The position numbers and the translations under genes are program-made. From Cyclina sinensis (lineage: Eukaryota; Mollusca; Bivalvia; Venerida; Veneridae), in assembly GCA_012932295.1 (NCBI GenBank), contig JAAONU010000001.1:8951104-9015103 (forward strand): a stretch of 64,000 nt of DNA, read 5' to 3'. Positions 23,335 through 35,240 of this stretch are shown here, in pieces (the first letter of the stretch is position 1; every line of letters starts with the position of its first letter). Under the pieces are notes generated by a model, which ran no database searches, was not told where the DNA came from, and saw only the letters and a program-made list of their open reading frames with translations.

Positions 23335-24240
23335 AAAATCAAGAAAGCCCTGGGGCAGGGTCATCAATGAGGTAAGCAATACAGTGCTACATACCAAATA
23401 TCTGAGGTCTAGGGCCTATGGTTTCTACAAAAAGATTCTCAAAAATTTTATTTTTTACACAAATAGGACCCTTGAGCCAGGGTCAATTATTTTGAACCTA
23501 ATGGCAGAATTTGAACAATCTTGGTAGAGGACCTGTAGATGATGCTCCATGCAAAATATCTTATCAATACCTCTGCAGTTTCAGAGAAGACGATTTTCCC
23601 AATGTAAGCCTTTGTAAAATCATGTGGCCACTAGGACGGGGCAATTTTGACCCTGGGGCCATGATTTGAACAAACTTGGTAGAGGTCAACTAGCAAATAC
23701 TTGTAGTTTCAGAGAAAAAGATTTTCAAAGTTTTCCCTCTGTAAGCCTTTGTGAACTCATGTGACCCCTGGGAAGGGCCAGTTTTGACCCTTGGTCCATG
23801 ATTTGAACAAAATTTGTAGAGGTCTACTAGACAATGCTACATACTAAATATCTCAACCTAGGGCTTGTGGTTTTAGAGGAAAAGATTTCCAAAGTTTTCC
23901 CTATAAAGACCTACATGAAATCATGTGGCCATGAATTCCAACAAAACTGGTAGAGATCCACTAGACAATGCTACACACCAAATATTTAAGCTCTAGGAAT
24001 TGCAAATTTGGAGATGATTTCACTTCAAAAAAAATTTTTAGCTCCTGTGACCTAGATTACCAATGAACTCAAACCATTTAAACAGTTTTTTAGAGAAAGG
24101 GGCAAGTTTAATCAAATTTGGCCCAGAGGTTTCAGTAAAAATGTCCTTTGAACAATTGTGGATGATGGACGATGGATGGGCAGACAGACAATCATCAATT
24201 CCAAAAGTTCACGAACACTGCGTGATCAGGTGAGCTAAAA
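23335..24240 (+). mobile_element. Array-type element remnant, AACTTGGTAGAGGTC family
   Basis: Units with CCATGATTTGAACAAACTTG, GTAGAGGTC and AGATTTTCAAAGTTTTCCCT recur near 23505, 23650, 23800 and 23935; the same family forms the array at 43.65-44.86 kb. The 3' end keeps GGACGATGGATGGGCAGACA, then AGTTCACGAACACTGCGTGA and TCAGGTGAGCTAAAAA (24206-24240). The 5' end is missing. Confidence 0.7.
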
Positions 24241-26139
24241 ATTGCCAAAGACAGAGTTACTGTTCTTACACACTATTTTAATCTTAATGTTTTCTATCAG
24301 TGTTTAAAATATTTACAAAATCTCTTAAATAATTTTCATCTTATCTTTTAAACAAGATTGATATACAAGCCAAATGCCAGAAGGAAACTATTGACACTGA
24401 ATTACCTGTGTCCCAAATATGTATGATTTGAAATTGTGCATGTTTAGAGCACTAGGAATGTTGGTCCTGAACGTTGCCTTAGTAAGATTAAAATCTGACC
24501 AAACTTTAATAAAAATACTACAAGAGATATGGAGCACACAGGAATTGTATGCCTCAAATCTTTTTACATTGAACTGTGACCTTGACCTTAAAGTGGAGTT
24601 TCAGAAATGTAGGTTTTGCACCTTGTCACAATGCAATATACATTTGAGCCAAGTTTCATGACTATCCTTTAAGCAGTTCAAGAGACAGAGAACAGGCACA
24701 AAATTTCTTACAGACATGCTGACATTCTGACAAACATAGGTGTGTAAAAAAATAAAGGGAAATAATTTAAAAAATGGAGCAAGCAAAGTAATGACTCCTC
24801 CAAACTGCAAAACACAATGCTCTCTGTCATTTAGTAAAATATCAACTTAATCCCTTTCGTAATTTTTGAGATGCATTCAGGAAATTTTTATTGCAATATT
24901 ACAATGGCACATAATTCAAGAATGAGTGAAGTAGAGTTGTGGCTCTTAGGCAGTGTACTTATAATGGGATCCTCTATCATTGTATGCAATATGAATTAAA
25001 TTCCTCGATAACTTTTGGAGTAATGCTCAAGACAAGCACATTATGTAGAAAGGGAGATAATTTATGAATGGGGGAGGCCAGAGTTATGGCCATTGTGCAC
25101 TGCACTTCCCATCAATACTCTTCATTCTGATGTTTAAACAAATTCCCTTCTATAGTGTTGGGATTATGCTACAAACAAGTGTAATGGACAAATGGTCAGA
25201 CAGTCAAAGGGAGACCATTACCATATCCTGTCTGCGTGGCAATGGGTGTGGGTTTAGTAGAAAAGCTTCTGTTTACCTTTGTCTTTGGCCCAAACAAGTT
25301 AAACAATACTCTTACCTTCTTTGAAAAAACAACCTGTTTAAATAGTTCTGACAGAGTTGACTTTCCCTTACAATGCTGTATGGTCTTGTCCATCATTCTA
25401 TTCAGATAGATCCATTATTGTTTATAGGGTAATCAGTTCAAAATTGACAGACAGAGTAGCTAACAGCGTTCAGCAGTTTGCTCATGGTTTACACTGGTTG
25501 CAAGGGCAAAATCAAATGCCAGCAGCAAGTTGCACACACAGGGCATAAATATCATGCTGAAAATACCAGTTCATTGGCAATTTCCTGAAAATAAATATCA
25601 AGTCAAAAGTCTTAGTGTCCTGGATTTCTTTTCAGCTCTGTCTGGGTCTGGCTAATTGTGTGATATAGTTCATATCTGCTATATGTAAACATATAATGAC
25701 CTTGACCATGTCTAGACATACAAATTACTACCCTGTGATTTAGTTAAATGACACACATTTCTAGCACATGTATGTTTCATAACAGTAAGTCTTTTGACAA
25801 GTAATTTATTTACACTTTTATCATGTCAACTATTAGAACATTTTTGCCTCATCTTGAATCAGTACATTCAAAATGTGATGACTCTCTCCATGGCTTAGTG
25901 GTAAAGGCAGTTATCAAGAAGGTGGTCAAAGGTAAGTGTCTTGTTAGAGCTTGTTCTGATGAGGCCAGATGATGAGGCACCAGCTAGTAAACGAAATTTT
26001 TCGAATTGCTTTCCACCAGGTGCTTGAAGGATAGATTAATGAACTGCTTAGTAAAATATGTATGAGAGGTGTTCAACTTATATTTGAACAAAATAAACAC
26101 CAGTGTATTATAGGTTGTAAAGGTGTTTCATTGCAATAA
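24241..26139. other. Diffuse non-coding sequence with repeat traces
   Basis: GTGACCTTGACC (about 24577) and AAAGGGAGATAATTTATGAA (about 25048) are traces of dispersed repeats. A box A-like CATGGCTTAGTGGTAAAGGC at about 25892 may be a SINE remnant, but no box B follows. Open frames at 25064-25548 show no homology I recognise. Confidence 0.45.
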
Positions 26140-27104
26140 ATGTTTGATATGTAAACCATGACAGTAGTAGGTCATTTGCCAATGTTTAGGCCAAGAATTT
26201 AATGTTTTGCTAATCATATTTTGATCAAGAAGTTCCCTCTCTGCTTCAGGGCTTTTTACAGACTAATAAGTGTATTAATGTTTCTCTTCTGAAACCTTGG
26301 TTTTAAAATACCCCAGATTCTATAGTCCATTGGAGCTGCATCAGGTCACTTTGGCATCTATTCCTCTGGAGTAATAAAGTTAACTTTCCTGGATCTGAGG
26401 TAGTTTAAAGTGTTTTTGGCAGTGTGGCTTGAGGCACTGTCCTAATGAAACACCATGTTTTTCCGTGTATCACCCGGAAACAATCTAGGGATGTCTTTTT
26501 CCAAGTATGGCTTCAGAACATGATTAAAATAGTGGTCCGAGTTGACTTTAGTACCTTTGTCAATGATGCTGATTTCTGTTTTGCCATTACAACAAACAAC
26601 AACCCATGCCATGAAGCCTGCTGCTAAGGCATCATGCTTAACAAACTTTAATCTGTCATTGACGTTATACCCCTTACGAAGGTAGGAAACTACGATGGCC
26701 ACCTAGATAGAACATGGCTTCATCAAACGTCGTGACGTTCTTCCATTTGCCACCACTCAACTTCCGGTATAGTTTTCAAGACCGTTGGCGACTTTAAGTA
26801 AGCTGAGCTGATGGAGTCTGCTCTTTTTCCACTGTTTTGCGTGATGTAGCTTGCAAATAGCACAACTGACAGTTCCAAGTGGTACATTCATCCTAGAAGC
26901 CATCTCACATTGCGTTGGAGGATTGACCTTGTTGATCATTATAGAGATCTTTCGTACGAAATTGGATGTAGCCACAGATGGACGCTTTTTAAATTTTATA
27001 ACAGAAGGGTGAGATGGATTTATATTTTGTTGAAAGCCATTCTCATGAAATATATTATTAATTGTGCCCAAAGAAACACTAAACCCAAAGTCTTTAAAAC
27101 CCAA
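26140..27104 (-). pseudogene. Tc1/mariner-type transposase, DD37D-like, inactivated
   Basis: This is a transposase relic. The N-terminal part (27104-26757, about 115 residues) has a helix-turn-helix-like region around PPTQCEMASRMNVPLGTVS. After a frameshift near 26765, KWKNVTTFDEAMFY carries the first catalytic Asp; after another near 26690 the frame continues through GFMAWVVVCCNGKTEISII and ends FH. In-frame stops then replace residues just before the second Asp (FH-stop-DSASSHTA), after PEE, and before PDAAPMD, which holds the third Asp. Thirty-seven positions separate the second Asp from the Asp of PMD, hence DD37D. Further stops follow towards 26140. No initiator ATG is present (the N-terminal frame opens at a TTG after a stop). 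Family assignment is from motif knowledge and firm; activity is excluded. Confidence 0.85.
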
Positions 27105-28255
27105 ATTCTTTATCTATTTTCATGATGCTTTTATAGCTGTTTATTTTTTAGAAGACCAACTACTCATCTCTTATTTTTGTATGTACCATTGTTGTACATG
27201 TACCCGGTACTTTCAACAGTATGACAGTAAAAAGTGAAGGTGTATTAACATTTATCAATAGGTGTGTAAACATTACCCCATGCGTGCAGGAGGAAATCAA
27301 GGTCTTTATAATGTTTAAATGAAAGTTGATCATCTCTCGACATGACATAAGTAAAGGTATTATCATATAACTTGGCTGGCCTTTTCAACAAGAATGACAA
27401 CAGAATAAACTAGCACTTTGCACTCACTTTAAAAAAGAAGTGGTTTCAACTTTAGCATGAATTCCTGACATTTCTGAAAAGTTTTGATATCAGGCTGAAA
27501 TTTGGTTTATTTTAATGTCTTCTATCAGTTGAAGTCCTATACAAGGCAGGCAGTTTACCTAACCATCATTCCTGGGAAATATCAGTACTAGGCCTCTATT
27601 CTCAAAAAGAAACTGCCAACTTCCTCACTCAAATGGTAATGATTTAATGTCATGACATTGTTATATATCAGGCACTTTAACATTTTAGTATGTGACTTTG
27701 TTTTTAAGTAAAACCTGACAGAACTTACGTAAATCTTGTTTGCCTCTAACACAGTAAACTGCAATAGGTTTTGGTACAAAAACATTTAATATGAAGGTCA
27801 TTGTGTCATTGGCCAATGGTGGAAAAAAATCTTCAAGAATTATTCAACAGAATACATTAAGTTTCTCATTGTCAGAGAAACATTTTTTAAAGCCACTGTG
27901 AGCTTGACCTTTATTGAAATCACCTTATCTATTATGAATGTCATTTCCATAAGGGTGAAGGTTCTGTTTTTGGATTTAAGACATATTTTCACCAATAACA
28001 TGTTGTTCCAGACTTCAGAGCATCTTTGTTGTGTCTGTCTGGTTTGACTTGTAAAACTAGGGCATCAGGAGTTGCCAGTATAAATATGTGTCACTGTTAA
28101 AGACAGAACAAAATTATAAAATGGGATGAATTCACAAGTCATTGATAGTCAAATGATCAATATCATTAGCTCTTGTTATCATCTATAAAAATCAGTTCTG
28201 TAGAGACAGAATATACTGTGTTAATTGGTCTATAGTCAAAGTAATTAAAAAAATG
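27105..28255. other. Non-coding stretch
   Basis: The outer end of the transposon should lie near 27150; GTTTATTTTTTAGAAGACCA there only vaguely mirrors the other end (GGTGTTCAACTTATATTTGA at 26069), so the terminal repeats are not established. Nothing else was found. Confidence 0.4.
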
Positions 28256-28305
28256 TGCCGACACAGTGATCTGTATGTCACCCATGTCTCGACTTGGTGT
28301 CGGCA
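28256..28305. repeat. Perfect 9-bp hairpin
   Basis: TGCCGACAC (28256-28264) pairs with GTGTCGGCA (28297-28305) across a 32-base loop. It is GC-rich in AT-rich surroundings. Role unknown. Confidence 0.6.
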
Positions 28306-29239
28306 ATCCACATGTTAATCTTTAAAACATACTCCACTGGGAGAAGTGACAAAACATTAGTAAAACATTAACGCTAGACAAATCAGGCTCTCATTGTGGT
28401 AAGAAAACAATAAAATTGATAGACTTTATATGTAGAGATTTTATCTGCAAAATTTATATATTGACCTTTTCCATAAACAGAATATTTTTATCCTGTACTT
28501 AACATATAAATCTGGAAGCAGTACATGTACTTGCAAGATTTTCAAAGTATAGGGACAGACCAAGACAACATTTTCTCTTACCCTGCTACATGTTTTTTTT
28601 TATAATTGAATCATCCATCAATTAATACAGACAGACTCATTTATCCTTTATTAAGGGTATTCATTGAAAACTCACTGACTGTAAAGTGAGTAGTGTAAAA
28701 TATGGTCAGACTGTTGGACGTTCAGGACAATGACAGTCTGCATTGGTTGCATAAGCGAAAACAACTGCTTTACAAGAAGAAAGGTGAAATTTCTCCTGCA
28801 TCCACAGGGGGACATAAAAACGCTTTTGGAAACTACAGCCGAAATAAATGAGAAACAAACAATACAATGTTAAATAACAGTATATTCTCTATATTCTGCT
28901 GATGATGTCTGTAATCAATAAGTCCAGACAAGAATGCAATAAGAATGGACCACAATCACTAGCTAACAAAGTACACAGGAAATACATTATACAGATATAA
29001 AAATAAACTAAGCAAATATACTCTTCTGTGGACACAGCCTTAATTATCCCTGAATCTGAAAGGTGAAGCAATATGGTGTAAATGATTTTGAGAAAACCAT
29101 CTAATTTCATTAAATCTTTAATACATGGGTCTTGTTGTGTGAAAACCTACCATCAGGAATATTTTCAGTTTCTTTTCCAGCCCTGACACAGTTTTTAAGA
29201 AATAAAAGAGGGACAATAAAATTCAAAGCCAGGTCCAAA
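28306..29239. other. Non-coding stretch
   Basis: Nothing recognised. Confidence 0.4.
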
Positions 29240-29242
29240 GTG

Positions 29243-29276
<34 letters not shown>

Positions 29277-29287
29277 GGGGGGGGGAG
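29240..29287. repeat. (TG)n microsatellite followed by a G-run
   Basis: About 36 bases of TG with one interruption, then 11 G residues. The open frame across it on the minus strand (HTHTHK repeats) is an artefact of the repeat. Confidence 0.95.
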
Positions 29288-30359
29288 GTTTCAATACATA
29301 AGCAATAAAACATTAAAAGGTTCATCTAATTGGTAAGTCAAAAGCGTAAACCATTCATCAATAGAAACTGTCTGTTAAAATCACTAAAATAATTAATAAA
29401 ACTAACTACAAAATATTTATAACAAACCCTTGCCATATAGCTATTTACTCATAAAAAGGTTGGCAAGAATACAATACTAATTTTCTAGGAGATCAAAATT
29501 AATGTGATACATGATTAATAAAATAACAAAGAAAACTAATAGTTATGGTTTAGGTCCAAAAAGGACACATATCCAGAAAGACCCAGTACCATAAAGGCCC
29601 AAAACCAAATACCACATTTGGCTCTCAGTTTGTTTATTCTCAACAAGAAAGGCTGAAAGTACATCAAATATTAACAGAACACTCGGTTTAGAAGTAACTC
29701 TTATTTTTTTGCGAATGAAAGTCATGCAATCTATACTATGCTTCAATCATGTGGCATGTCCAGTCATTAATTATGATAACTAGATATTTATTCATTTCAT
29801 CACTGCTAAATGAATTATCACCTACTCAAACAAACTTTGCAATTATCCTTTATGTTTCCATTTCTTTATGAAAAGAAGTATGATCTAGTATATTAAATCC
29901 TATCTGCTTAATGTAAATTATCAATGAAAAATAATCAGTAAGAAACTGGTTAATAAATAAACATTTCAAGTAGGCCATTTAGGACTGAGATGAATAGGAC
30001 CTTTTTAGATTTTGGCAACTCTGGACCAACACCATATTTCTACATCAAATAATACAGAAACTAAGCAAAAGTAGCACTTTACTATTTAACAAATGAAAAT
30101 CCCCACCCAGTACAACTGTAAAATCATTCATATTCATAGAAATTAATTTTTGCAGTAGGAAATGGACAAAAAAACTAAAACCAAACAAATAAGAGCTGCA
30201 TGTAAGACAGTCACTGCTCAACTATTCAAATTATGCTTAAAAAACACAATGTTATACACAGTATATATATATATATAAATATAATACTAAATATCAGCAG
30301 AGGAAGTCAATGGATGTTTTGTTAATGGACAAAATACTGACTTTTAATTCACAAACTTA
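29288..30359. other. Non-coding stretch
   Basis: Only a short TA run at about 30263-30277 was noticed. Confidence 0.4.
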
Positions 30360-31010
30360 CAACCTGAAAGAAGAATATAAAGCTTAAAACCTCTAAATTG
30401 GTTGTGAAGATGGACACTATACCTCAACATTTTGCATAGTGTTGCTAAGTCCAAAAAGGGGAGAAAAAACTGGTAAGAGTTATCTGACCTTGCACACTGA
30501 CCTTAACCAATGACTCGAACCCACATTCTACAGGCAAGAAATGTTAAGCAATACTTTCTAAGTCCAAAAAGGGAGATAAATTTACTATAAGATAGGTAAC
30601 AGTTATCAAATGTTGTTTAATGTTCAGGACTAAAGGCATAAAAAAGTCTAAACAGGTATTTTGAATGGTTATGGAAAGAGCAACTTAATACTAGACAGTG
30701 AATAAAATATTCTATTCAAAAGGGGAAGATAAAATTGTAACTATACTGGTACAAGTTATCAAAGTTATCAAAATTGTTCAAAGATGTAGACTTATGACCT
30801 TAAAGAAGTTTATAAAGCTTTAAACATCTTTATTGCTTGTGGAGATGGACAATATTTTAAAAAACATTTGCATAGTGTTGCTAAGTCCAAAAAGGGGAGA
30901 TAAATTTGTAAAAACAGGTTAGAATTATCTGACCTTGCACAGTGACCTAAACAAATGACTGAAACCCACATAAGAAGTTTCTAAACAGGTGTCTTGATTG
31001 ACTGGAGAGA
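30360..31010 (+). repeat. Decayed tandem repeats (CTAAGTCCAAAAAGGGGAGA)
   Basis: CTAAGTCCAAAAAGGGGAGA occurs at about 30446 and 30882, with diverged forms at about 30558 and 30713. It is accompanied by TTATCTGACCTTGCACACTG and by GATGGACACTAT/GATGGACAATAT blocks. Spacing is irregular (110-170 bp). Confidence 0.6.
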
Positions 31011-31962
31011 TATACAATACAAGCTAACTCTGACATTACTGTTTACAGAGTTTTACAGGAAGTAAAGTTTGACACAAATATCTTTGATAATATGCAATAT
31101 ATAGCCTTTCATAAAAACTTTAACCTCACACTGATGTGAGTCGTATAGCTCTCACTATTCTTTGAATAGTCAAGCTAAAATCTAGCTGAAGTACTGTTGT
31201 ACCTCTAGTAAGTTTGCATGTCTTTGACGAAAGTAAAAGATAACTTATACTCAATTTAATAATTTCACAGTCACTACAATAAGACATTACAAAAATAGAA
31301 ATCTTCTACTTACTGTATGTTGACTTAGTTAGTCTCAATCATTTCTAGATAGAAGCAAATTTTAACACTGTAATGTTTATGGCAACAAACGTTTTCAATA
31401 TGGTAATAATGTTAACTCTGTTAAGGAAAGGTTCCAACAAAATGAACAAATGACTTCTCTCTATTTACACATCATTTGATATTCAACACTTACATTAAAA
31501 ATTTTTAATAAAGGATCCCATATAAGACCTAGATTTTTGATATAGAAGTCATTTTCTGGCTATAATATCTTAACAATACTGCCACAAACCAATACATTTT
31601 TCTCATTATGATTAACATTTAAATAATGTGACCTTTAATCACAATCACAACATTCTAAGAAAAAACTCCTTAAAAGTTAAGGCTTATATTCCTTGCTTTG
31701 AGATCTGATAAAATTTAGAAAGCAGAAGAGATAAATCACAACTTAAATAAGACACCACTCCCACTCCCTAGGATAATAATGAGATTTTCTTGTTTTTTTT
31801 TTTTTTCAAACCAACTTGGTTTAATTATGTCAAGCTAGTGGGAGTGTGTGTGTATTCCTACAGATGAAAACAACAGCATTAATGACTTGAATGTTGTTTT
31901 TCATGGATTGTTGACATATCAGTTTTTATAAGTAGACAGACGAGTTTGATTAGTGTGGGAGC
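31011..31962. other. Non-coding stretch
   Basis: A T-run at 31792-31806 is the only structure seen. Confidence 0.4.
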
Positions 31963-32040
31963 AGATCACTGGTCCAGGGGTAATGCACAGGACTTGTAAG
32001 CCACAGGTCATAAGTTCAATCCTCAGTTCCTCCAGTAACA
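31963..32040 (+). repeat. tRNA-derived SINE-like head
   Basis: GATCACTGGTCCAGGGGTAA (box A-like) is followed about 40 bp later by AAGTTCAATCCTC (box B-like). The GGTCCAGGGGTA core is the same as in the SINE at 32680-32893, so both may derive from one tRNA. The arms do not form a good tRNA. Confidence 0.5.
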
Positions 32041-32558
32041 TTACTAATTGTCATAAGGATGAGACCTAAAACCCAGGTCCGATGTATCAGTAATATATAC
32101 TGTGAATGTAAAAGACACAGGAGTGTCTCTGGAACTGGATACTTTTTTGCATTCTGTACTACCCCACAACCTCAAATAACTATTCAATACTTCAACGAGC
32201 ATTGCTCATGTGAGAAACTGGTACTAAGCATCTATACACTCAAATAAATTAATGCATGACACTACAATAATCAAGGTCAAGGTAGCATCCAAACCATCAA
32301 TTTCTGCGGGGAAACTCACCAAGGTAAATAAATGCTGGACTGGTTCCCAGACAAAATGTCTTCTTAAGTCTCTTGACATTTATGTTAATAGCACAATTTC
32401 TCTGATAGCTGAGCAATATTATTTTCATCTGTCTGTTAGCAATAGATTGTCTGTGTTTTAAACAATGTTTGATGGAAACAGAACTGTTGCAAAAGGCATT
32501 TCTATATATTGTCATCTTTCATGACTGCTAAATATCAATAAAATGCAACGCCTAACTA
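32041..32558. other. Non-coding stretch
   Basis: Short open frames on both strands; none is recognisable. Confidence 0.4.
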
Positions 32559-33490
32559 AACAAGAGGGCCATGATGGCCCTGGATCGCTCCCCTGAGTAC
32601 TTTGGCTGTGTGTCTGCTGTTAAGCAAACACAGGAACATTTCTGTGAAATTTGGTGGAAAATTGTGTTGCTGTTTAGTTTAGACTCATTTATTTTACATC
32701 GTTTGCGATACAAGTTCTTACAACTTAGATTCATCACGCTCGATGTCTGCTTCCTGGGTTCCATACCAGTATTCGCGCAGTGTGGAGGAATGTGAAGATC
32801 GTGAGAGAATCTCGCCTCTGATGAGATTCGAACCAGCGACCTTCGGATCCGGAGCCCTGCGCTCTACCCCTGGACCACAGTGCCTCCTCAAGGCTATGCA
32901 AGGAACATTTTTGAGAAATTTGGTGGAAAACCACCTTGCCATTTAGGAGGAGATGTTGTTTTATTTTTTTTTTAATATATTTTTAGCTTTTGCAGCTTAT
33001 ATGAGCAATGGAGGGGAATGGTTTAAGCAATTTTAGAAAAGGTCAATATAAGGAACATTTCTATCAAATTTGATTTAAAATGGCCTAGTTGTTTGGAGGA
33101 GATGTCATTAAAGCCAAATACTGACAAAATCTACTTTTAGCTCTGGCAGCCATTTTTTTTCAATGGAGCAGAACCTTTTAGCAATTTTAATAGAGGGCTA
33201 TGTAAGGAACATTTCTGTGAAATTTGGTGAAAAAAACACCTAACCATTTAGGAGAGTTGTTTCATTTTTTTTCTATATTTAGCTTCTGCAGCCCTTATGT
33301 GCAACAGAGTGGAACAGTTTGAGCAATTTTAGAAAAGGGGCATATAAGGAACATTCCTATCCAGTTTGGTTAAAAACAGCCATGTGGTTTAGGAGGAGAT
33401 GTCATTTAAAGTAAAATGTTGATGACAGACACCAGACACAGGGTGATCACAATAGCTCACTCTGAGCATTTGCTCAAGTGAGCTAAAAAT
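32559..33490 (+). mobile_element. Array-type element with both hairpins, carrying a SINE
   Basis: The 5' end ACAAGAGGGCCATGATGGCC has the hairpin GGGCCATGATGGCCC (32566-32580), then TGGATCGCTCCCCTGAGT. Units with AAGGAACATTTCTGTGAAAT and TTGGTGGAAAA recur near 32630, 32900, 33050, 33206 and 33350. The 3' end has GACAGACACCAGACACAGG, GTGATCACAATAGCTCAC and the hairpin AGCTCACTCTGAGCA/TGCTCAAGTGAGCT (33454-33484), then AAAAA. Both ends are intact, so it is a complete copy apart from the SINE inside it. Confidence 0.8.
32680..32893 (-). mobile_element. tRNA-derived SINE inserted in the array element
   Basis: On the minus strand from 32893: GGCACTGTGGTCCAGGGGTA (box A region), then GGTCGCTGGTTCGAATCTC (box B GGTTCGAATC), then a tRNA-unrelated body (about 32700-32815) and an AT-rich tail (TAAAATAAATGAGTC). 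It interrupts the AAGGAACATTTCTGTGAAAT units. The head is too poorly paired to be a functional tRNA gene. The overlapping open frames here are artefacts. Confidence 0.75.
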
Positions 33491-35103
33491 TCAGAATGGA
33501 AACTTTTCTCATCATTTATAAATCTGCCATATTTTTTTCATCAGTTTGTAAAATTTTGAAGAAAATGTACCAAATACTAAATGAAGAAGCCTACACAGGA
33601 TTTTTTCTGCAGACAGCAGAGTGAAACATGTACAGTAAAGACCCACTTATATGTCCACTTTATTTCAAAATGAAAATTAGCAAATTTAGAAGAATCAAAG
33701 TCAATGAGACTGACTAATAAAACCATTTCACGAATAAGACCACATTCTGATTGGTCTAATTAACAGATCATTTGTTTCACTATTTCCTTTCTAGAAACAT
33801 TATGATAGGACAGGAGTTGCAATCTCAAACAGATACACCTCCAAGGGAATTTGAGAACTGGCATGAGGGTTGCATTTGACTTCATTATGTTAAATTTAAT
33901 TAGTAACAGAAAAATATAAACAATGTATTATGATTCAGTCTATATATATCTATTAAATTCAGTCTCTACTTTTTTCGGCAGTGATGGATGGGGGTGTTTC
34001 TGGACACAGATGCACCTAGTGATTTCTTGGCAAACATCACAGAGTAAGTGTGACACAAGTTGTAATTCAATGGGAATGTTATTGCATCGCCAACCTCGCT
34101 GTATCCTAAAAATAGAAAATAAATTACATGGATAATAAATAAACTTTTAAATTTCTATTTTTCTTTCCCTATGAAATCCGACAGAATAACACATTTTCAC
34201 AGTTAAAAATAAGCATGACCAGCGTTATTTTAACACAAGTACAATTTACAGTCATTCCTAGATTTCTAGAACTTACTTTGCTACAACTTCCTCAGAGACT
34301 GGAAGCCAATGCTTACTTACTTTTCTCCTTATATTTCTTTATTGGAATAATAAGGATGGGATGAGGTTGCATTACTTGAATTATTTTGAGGCATCATCCC
34401 AACATAATTATTATTTTACACCTCCCACTGTTTTCAAGGGACAAAGTCCACACAGAGGTGTGAAGTGGTTAACTGTATAAAAAAGAAGTGGGCCATTATT
34501 TTAACAGTTTTACTTGAAATGAAGTAATACAGATAATAACTTAAAAGCAGTTCACAACGCCACAGTATAAAGTCAAAAAGTAATCCACTAAACTGACACG
34601 AAACAAGATGATTAACAAAATGGTAGGCATTGAAAAAGGCACAGAAAAAGTTATATACATCACTGTGATGATAAACTTATGAGTTTCTGTTATATTCAAC
34701 TGTAATGTTTTTTTTTTTCATAAGTCTAATTCATTTTCATACTGAAAACTGTTATATTCAGTTCAGAAATTTGAAAATAACATTATAAAATGGTAACACA
34801 TTAGTATCTTGTAGAGTAAAATTGGACCCAAGAAAAATTTTCATGTTAATCAGTAATGTTTAAAATATTCCCAGATCAGAAGCATGCCTAATTTCAAAGC
34901 AAAGTAATTCATAATAATAAACAAGCATTTTACAAAAATAACTTGACATGTAATGGCTGGAATTTCTCAACACTTGAATTAATTCAGCAGTCCTGATGAC
35001 CTGCAGCTACTGAAGAATGTCTGTAGATTTTTAGAATGTTGGTGTTATGCACTTTCAGATCATTTATTATTTATTCCAGCATTATATACATTTAAAAAAT
35101 ATA
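33491..35103. other. Non-coding stretch
   Basis: Nothing recognised. Confidence 0.4.
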
Positions 35104-35240
35104 ACATGACAGAATATGATATATTCAAGCAGTAAATTCATTTTAAAAATATTACATGATATAATGAAATATGATATATTCAAGCAGTAAATTCATTTTA
35201 AAAATAATAAATGACATAATGATACATTTTAGCAGTATAT
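35104..35240. repeat. 54-bp tandem repeat, 2.5 copies
   Basis: GATATATTCAAGCAGTAAAT, then TCATTTTAAAAAT, is found at 35119 and 35173, with a third diverged copy from 35221 (GATACATTTTAGCAGTATAT). Confidence 0.85.

Noticed and set aside
26445..27125. Plus-strand frames opposite the transposase
   Set aside because: Shadows of the minus-strand pseudogene.
32818..32893. A functional tRNA gene on the minus strand
   Set aside because: Box A and B are present, but anticodon, T and acceptor stems do not pair properly; a SINE head fits better.
32718..32946. Three open frames on both strands
   Set aside because: They cover the tRNA-derived SINE; artefacts of its GC-richer sequence.
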